From contig NZ_SBJH01000064.1 in assembly GCF_004368405.1 (NCBI RefSeq), positions 62,001 through 126,000 on the forward strand: DNA of 64,000 nucleotides. The letters are read 5' to 3'. A program made the translations under genes and the position numbers. This DNA comes from Olivibacter sp. XZL3 (GTDB lineage Bacteria; Bacteroidota; Bacteroidia; Sphingobacteriales; Sphingobacteriaceae). A model generated the notes under the pieces. It was given only the letters and a program-made list of their open reading frames with translations, had not been told where the DNA came from and searched no databases. Positions 61,825-64,000 of the stretch are shown here, piece by piece. Each line of letters starts with the position of its first letter. Within the stretch, counting starts at the first letter, position 1.

Positions 61825-64000
61825 TTAATTGGACGGCGAAACTACCCAGTGGTTCGTATAGAAGCCCGCGTCAACTATGTCTTCCGCACCGTTTTTCAAC
61901 ATCCCCAGCTTAAAGAACATATAATCCGGAAAACCACTTGCACCGGCGAAGTACTGATTTGCGGTCGCGGCTTGCATGCCTTTAATGCCAGTACCTGTAA
62001 TCACACCTACCGTATGTAGATCGCTCCCCGGCTTCTTCCAAATGAAATATCCGCCGAGATCATTGCCTTTATATTGCTTATCCCCAAGCTGAACGTAAGC
62101 AGGTTCTACTTGTATGGGACAATCCGCCAATAAGATTTTCCAAGCTGAGTTCGTCTTCGCATTACCGATCAGAATGATATTTCGGTCAGTATAATCGGCG
62201 GGATTAAAATCCTTATCCGCGACAATATCAAAGGCACCGTTTCCGCGGTAGTACCAAGTTTCCGCATCATAGCGCGCCTTTTCCATAGCCCACTGTTTTT
62301 CTTCAGCAGAGCCGCCCGTGCCATAAACGTAGACCATCCGATAGTTGAATGCCTCCTTGAAGGTACCATTACGGTGTGGGCCCTTTTCCGCTTGGGCTGG
62401 TTGGTCTGTCAACTGCCAAGCTTTAGCCGTTTTTTGTAAATATACGTGGCTCTTGCCTTCTTGTTTCGTATAATTAAGTTCGTTTAAACTATCCAACGAT
62501 ATTCGGATAGGGCTGCCCGATGAGAAGCTGCTCACGTCCAATTGTAAAAGAAAAACATTTATGGTTTTGCCCTCTATAGTTCCATTGTTGATATCACGTG
62601 ACAGCTGCACATTGGAATAAGCCAGTGGCTGCTCTTGCTGATAAATGCTGGCCCAATAATAAGAATCTGAAATACCGGGGTTAGCCGTCGTGAAATCGAT
62701 TCGGTTTACGGCGGTATCGACCAGTCTTCTATGCCACTGAAAATAGTCGAAAAGCGGTTTCCAATCTACACTTTCGTTACTATACCAATGCGAACCGTTA
62801 GGGTACTCATAATAACTAAAATCAGGATGGAAGGTACTTAATACTCCTCTCATTTGCCTTGCATATTCTACCGGAACCGTCCGGTCTGCATCTCCATGTA
62901 AAATATAGATTCCTAAGGGCTTATAGTTAGTTGCGTAAGCAATCACATCACTTTGATTACTGGCTCGCAGCAAGGTACTTTCGTAGGCATTACGTCCCTT
63001 TTCAGGAATAAGCCCGTCCGCTGAGCCGTAGCCTTTCAGTGTTGGATATCCGGCACATGGTGCGATAGCCGCCCACTTATCGGGATAGGTAGCGCCCAAA
63101 AACCAAGTCCCGTGTCCGCCCATGGAATGTCCCGTCAGATAAACACGTTGTGAATCTGGCTGCAGAGACCGTTTAGCTATAGACAACACTTCCAGCGCAT
63201 CGAGGCGTCCCCAATCTTCCCAATTAAATCCTCTCGGACGACGATTAGTAGGTGCAACCAATGTCCCCCAGTCTTTCGCTTGGTAGGCCTGCGCCTGGCC
63301 GATCGCTTCCACACCCGCGCCATGTACCGAGAAAAACAATGCATCCCCTGCTTTTTCGCCTCCCTTTGCCGGATTAACCGCAAAATATTGCACGCTACCG
63401 TCTATTTCGCTGACAAAAGTAACACGGTACGGACTGTTTGCACTGACACATTGCAGCCCGATCTGCTGTTGGTCAATCGTCTTTTGTCCAGCTTTTAAAA
63501 TAATTTGACTTGACACTTCACCGATTTCCTTCACGCTCGAAGCATCGACCGGTACGGCCACTTTGCGCGTGCTGTAAGGTCGTATGGCCGGCACAGAGAC
63601 AAATCGCTCCAAGCCCTTTGTCACGCTGCCTATGTTTAGGTCACGAACCGTTTTTGATGAGTGATTGGTGACGACCAAGCCCAACCATAAACTACTATTA
63701 TCTTTTCCCTGTACAATATCAGGCACGGTAAGATCTGCGGTATGTAAATAAATCGGCTTAGTAGGGAAACGCAACTCGGCAGCCACGAACAAACCCCTAA
63801 CATAGAATTCATTCAGACCTTTCTCCAATTTTACCGGGATATCCATCCAGCCCATCCGATAGGGGTCGCCGGTATGTAGGGAGCCATTTACCAATACGGC
63901 GCTATTTCCGCGAACATGCAATATCGCATCCTTCACTTCGTTTGCTTCGTATTGAAAATAAAGGTAACTAGGACCCCGTGGACGGCGTGGCTGAGAGTTT
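61825..64000 (-). CDS. Large secreted alpha/beta hydrolase (peptidase/esterase), 3' part
   Basis: The reading frame stays open to the right edge, so the start lies beyond 64000; 724 codons plus the stop are visible. The visible N-part is beta-rich and may hold carbohydrate- or peptide-binding modules. A prolyl-oligopeptidase-like alpha/beta domain follows: nucleophile elbow VYLTGHSMGGHGTWFLGATYPDKWAAIAP (Ser in GHSMGG), the Asp in YILHGDADRTVPVEYAR, and the His in YPNGSHWYSNESVDW, then a C-terminal region of unknown fold. Signal peptide and true substrate cannot be seen. A GTG at 63936 is not a credible start, since family-like sequence (YLYFQYEANE) continues upstream. Confidence 0.85.
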   Translation of the reverse strand, partial: NSQPRRPRGPSYLYFQYEANEVKDAILHVRGNSAVLVNGSLHTGDPYRMGWMDIPVKLEKGLNEFYVRGLFVAAELRFPTKPIYLHTADLTVPDIVQGKDNSSLWLGLVVTNHSSKTVRDLNIGSVTKGLERFVSVPAIRPYSTRKVAVPVDASSVKEIGEVSSQIILKAGQKTIDQQQIGLQCVSANSPYRVTFVSEIDGSVQYFAVNPAKGGEKAGDALFFSVHGAGVEAIGQAQAYQAKDWGTLVAPTNRRPRGFNWEDWGRLDALEVLSIAKRSLQPDSQRVYLTGHSMGGHGTWFLGATYPDKWAAIAPCAGYPTLKGYGSADGLIPEKGRNAYESTLLRASNQSDVIAYATNYKPLGIYILHGDADRTVPVEYARQMRGVLSTFHPDFSYYEYPNGSHWYSNESVDWKPLFDYFQWHRRLVDTAVNRIDFTTANPGISDSYYWASIYQQEQPLAYSNVQLSRDINNGTIEGKTINVFLLQLDVSSFSSGSPIRISLDSLNELNYTKQEGKSHVYLQKTAKAWQLTDQPAQAEKGPHRNGTFKEAFNYRMVYVYGTGGSAEEKQWAMEKARYDAETWYYRGNGAFDIVADKDFNPADYTDRNIILIGNAKTNSAWKILLADCPIQVEPAYVQLGDKQYKGNDLGGYFIWKKPGSDLHTVGVITGTGIKGMQAATANQYFAGASGFPDYMFFKLGMLKNGAEDIVDAGFYTNHWVVSPSN

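Overview
The window is chromosomal core DNA of a Bacteroidota bacterium, most likely family Sphingobacteriaceae (Sphingobacterium, Pedobacter, Olivibacter or Parapedobacter type). Several lines of evidence agree. Promoters repeatedly carry the Bacteroidota -7 box TAnnTTTG, sometimes with a -33 TTTG about 19-20 bases upstream. Most starts lack Shine-Dalgarno sequences. Lineage-typical families are present: YpdA, the DUF3822-RsmD-CoaD trio, the DUF2520-KdsC-Maf string, a CxxxY-type CcmE, and an S1 protein with an N-terminal extension. I see no phage, transposase, CRISPR array, rRNA or tRNA. Coding density is high and gene order looks housekeeping throughout. No clearly novel multi-gene system is visible; the best candidates are in the findings.

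Layout. 1-8.1 kb: 5' end of gltB (minus), SRP RNA, transaldolase, YpdA reductase, a lone nuoAB pair, purKE, an SDR oxidoreductase and mnmA. 8.4-11.2 kb: topA and a small unknown. 11.2-22.6 kb, all minus: lysC-lysA; then (in transcription order) a Gfo/Idh oxidoreductase, a lysine-rich H1-like protein and ppk-ppx; then a DUF4142-like lipoprotein and ppc. 23-32.5 kb: FUSC membrane protein, beta-barrel protein, WbqC-like protein, a lipid A acyltransferase-like gene overlapping a glycosyltransferase, a secreted protein, aroQ, murI and a RecD-like helicase. 32.5-39 kb: DUF3822-rsmD-coaD, Nudix hydrolase, pyrE, SRPBCC protein and clpB. 39-48 kb: a tripartite hybrid kinase facing a sigma-54 response regulator, icd with a CPA2 antiporter, a MerR regulator and fructose bisphosphatase. 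48.4-54.4 kb (minus): phosphodiesterase, maf, kdsC, DUF2520 protein, ccmF, ccmE and arfB. 54.7-64 kb: cmk, rpsA, a secreted GH3 glucosidase, an MlrC-like M81 metallopeptidase and the 3' part of a large secreted alpha/beta hydrolase.

How the genes work together. Amino-acid supply (gltB, lysC/lysA, aroQ), nucleotide synthesis (purK/purE, pyrE, cmk) and central carbon metabolism (transaldolase, ppc, icd, fbp) dominate. Envelope building is represented by murI, kdsC, the LpxL-like acyltransferase, the glycosyltransferase and lysA (DAP/lysine). Respiration is represented by nuoAB and ccmE/ccmF. Translation and RNA maturation are represented by rpsA, SRP RNA, mnmA, rsmD and arfB. Polyphosphate turnover (ppk-ppx) lies just downstream of a lysine-rich, probably disordered protein.

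Regulatory features are unusually readable. Good terminators close many units. Several promoters sit so close to the start codon that leaderless transcripts are likely (DUF3822 gene, pyrE, cmk, nuoA, RecD-like helicase). A few intergenic palindromes (gltB, sigma-54 regulator, fbp) look like operators. Two intergenic regions (19.1-19.4 kb and 54.5-54.6 kb) hold repeats or long hairpins that no gene explains.
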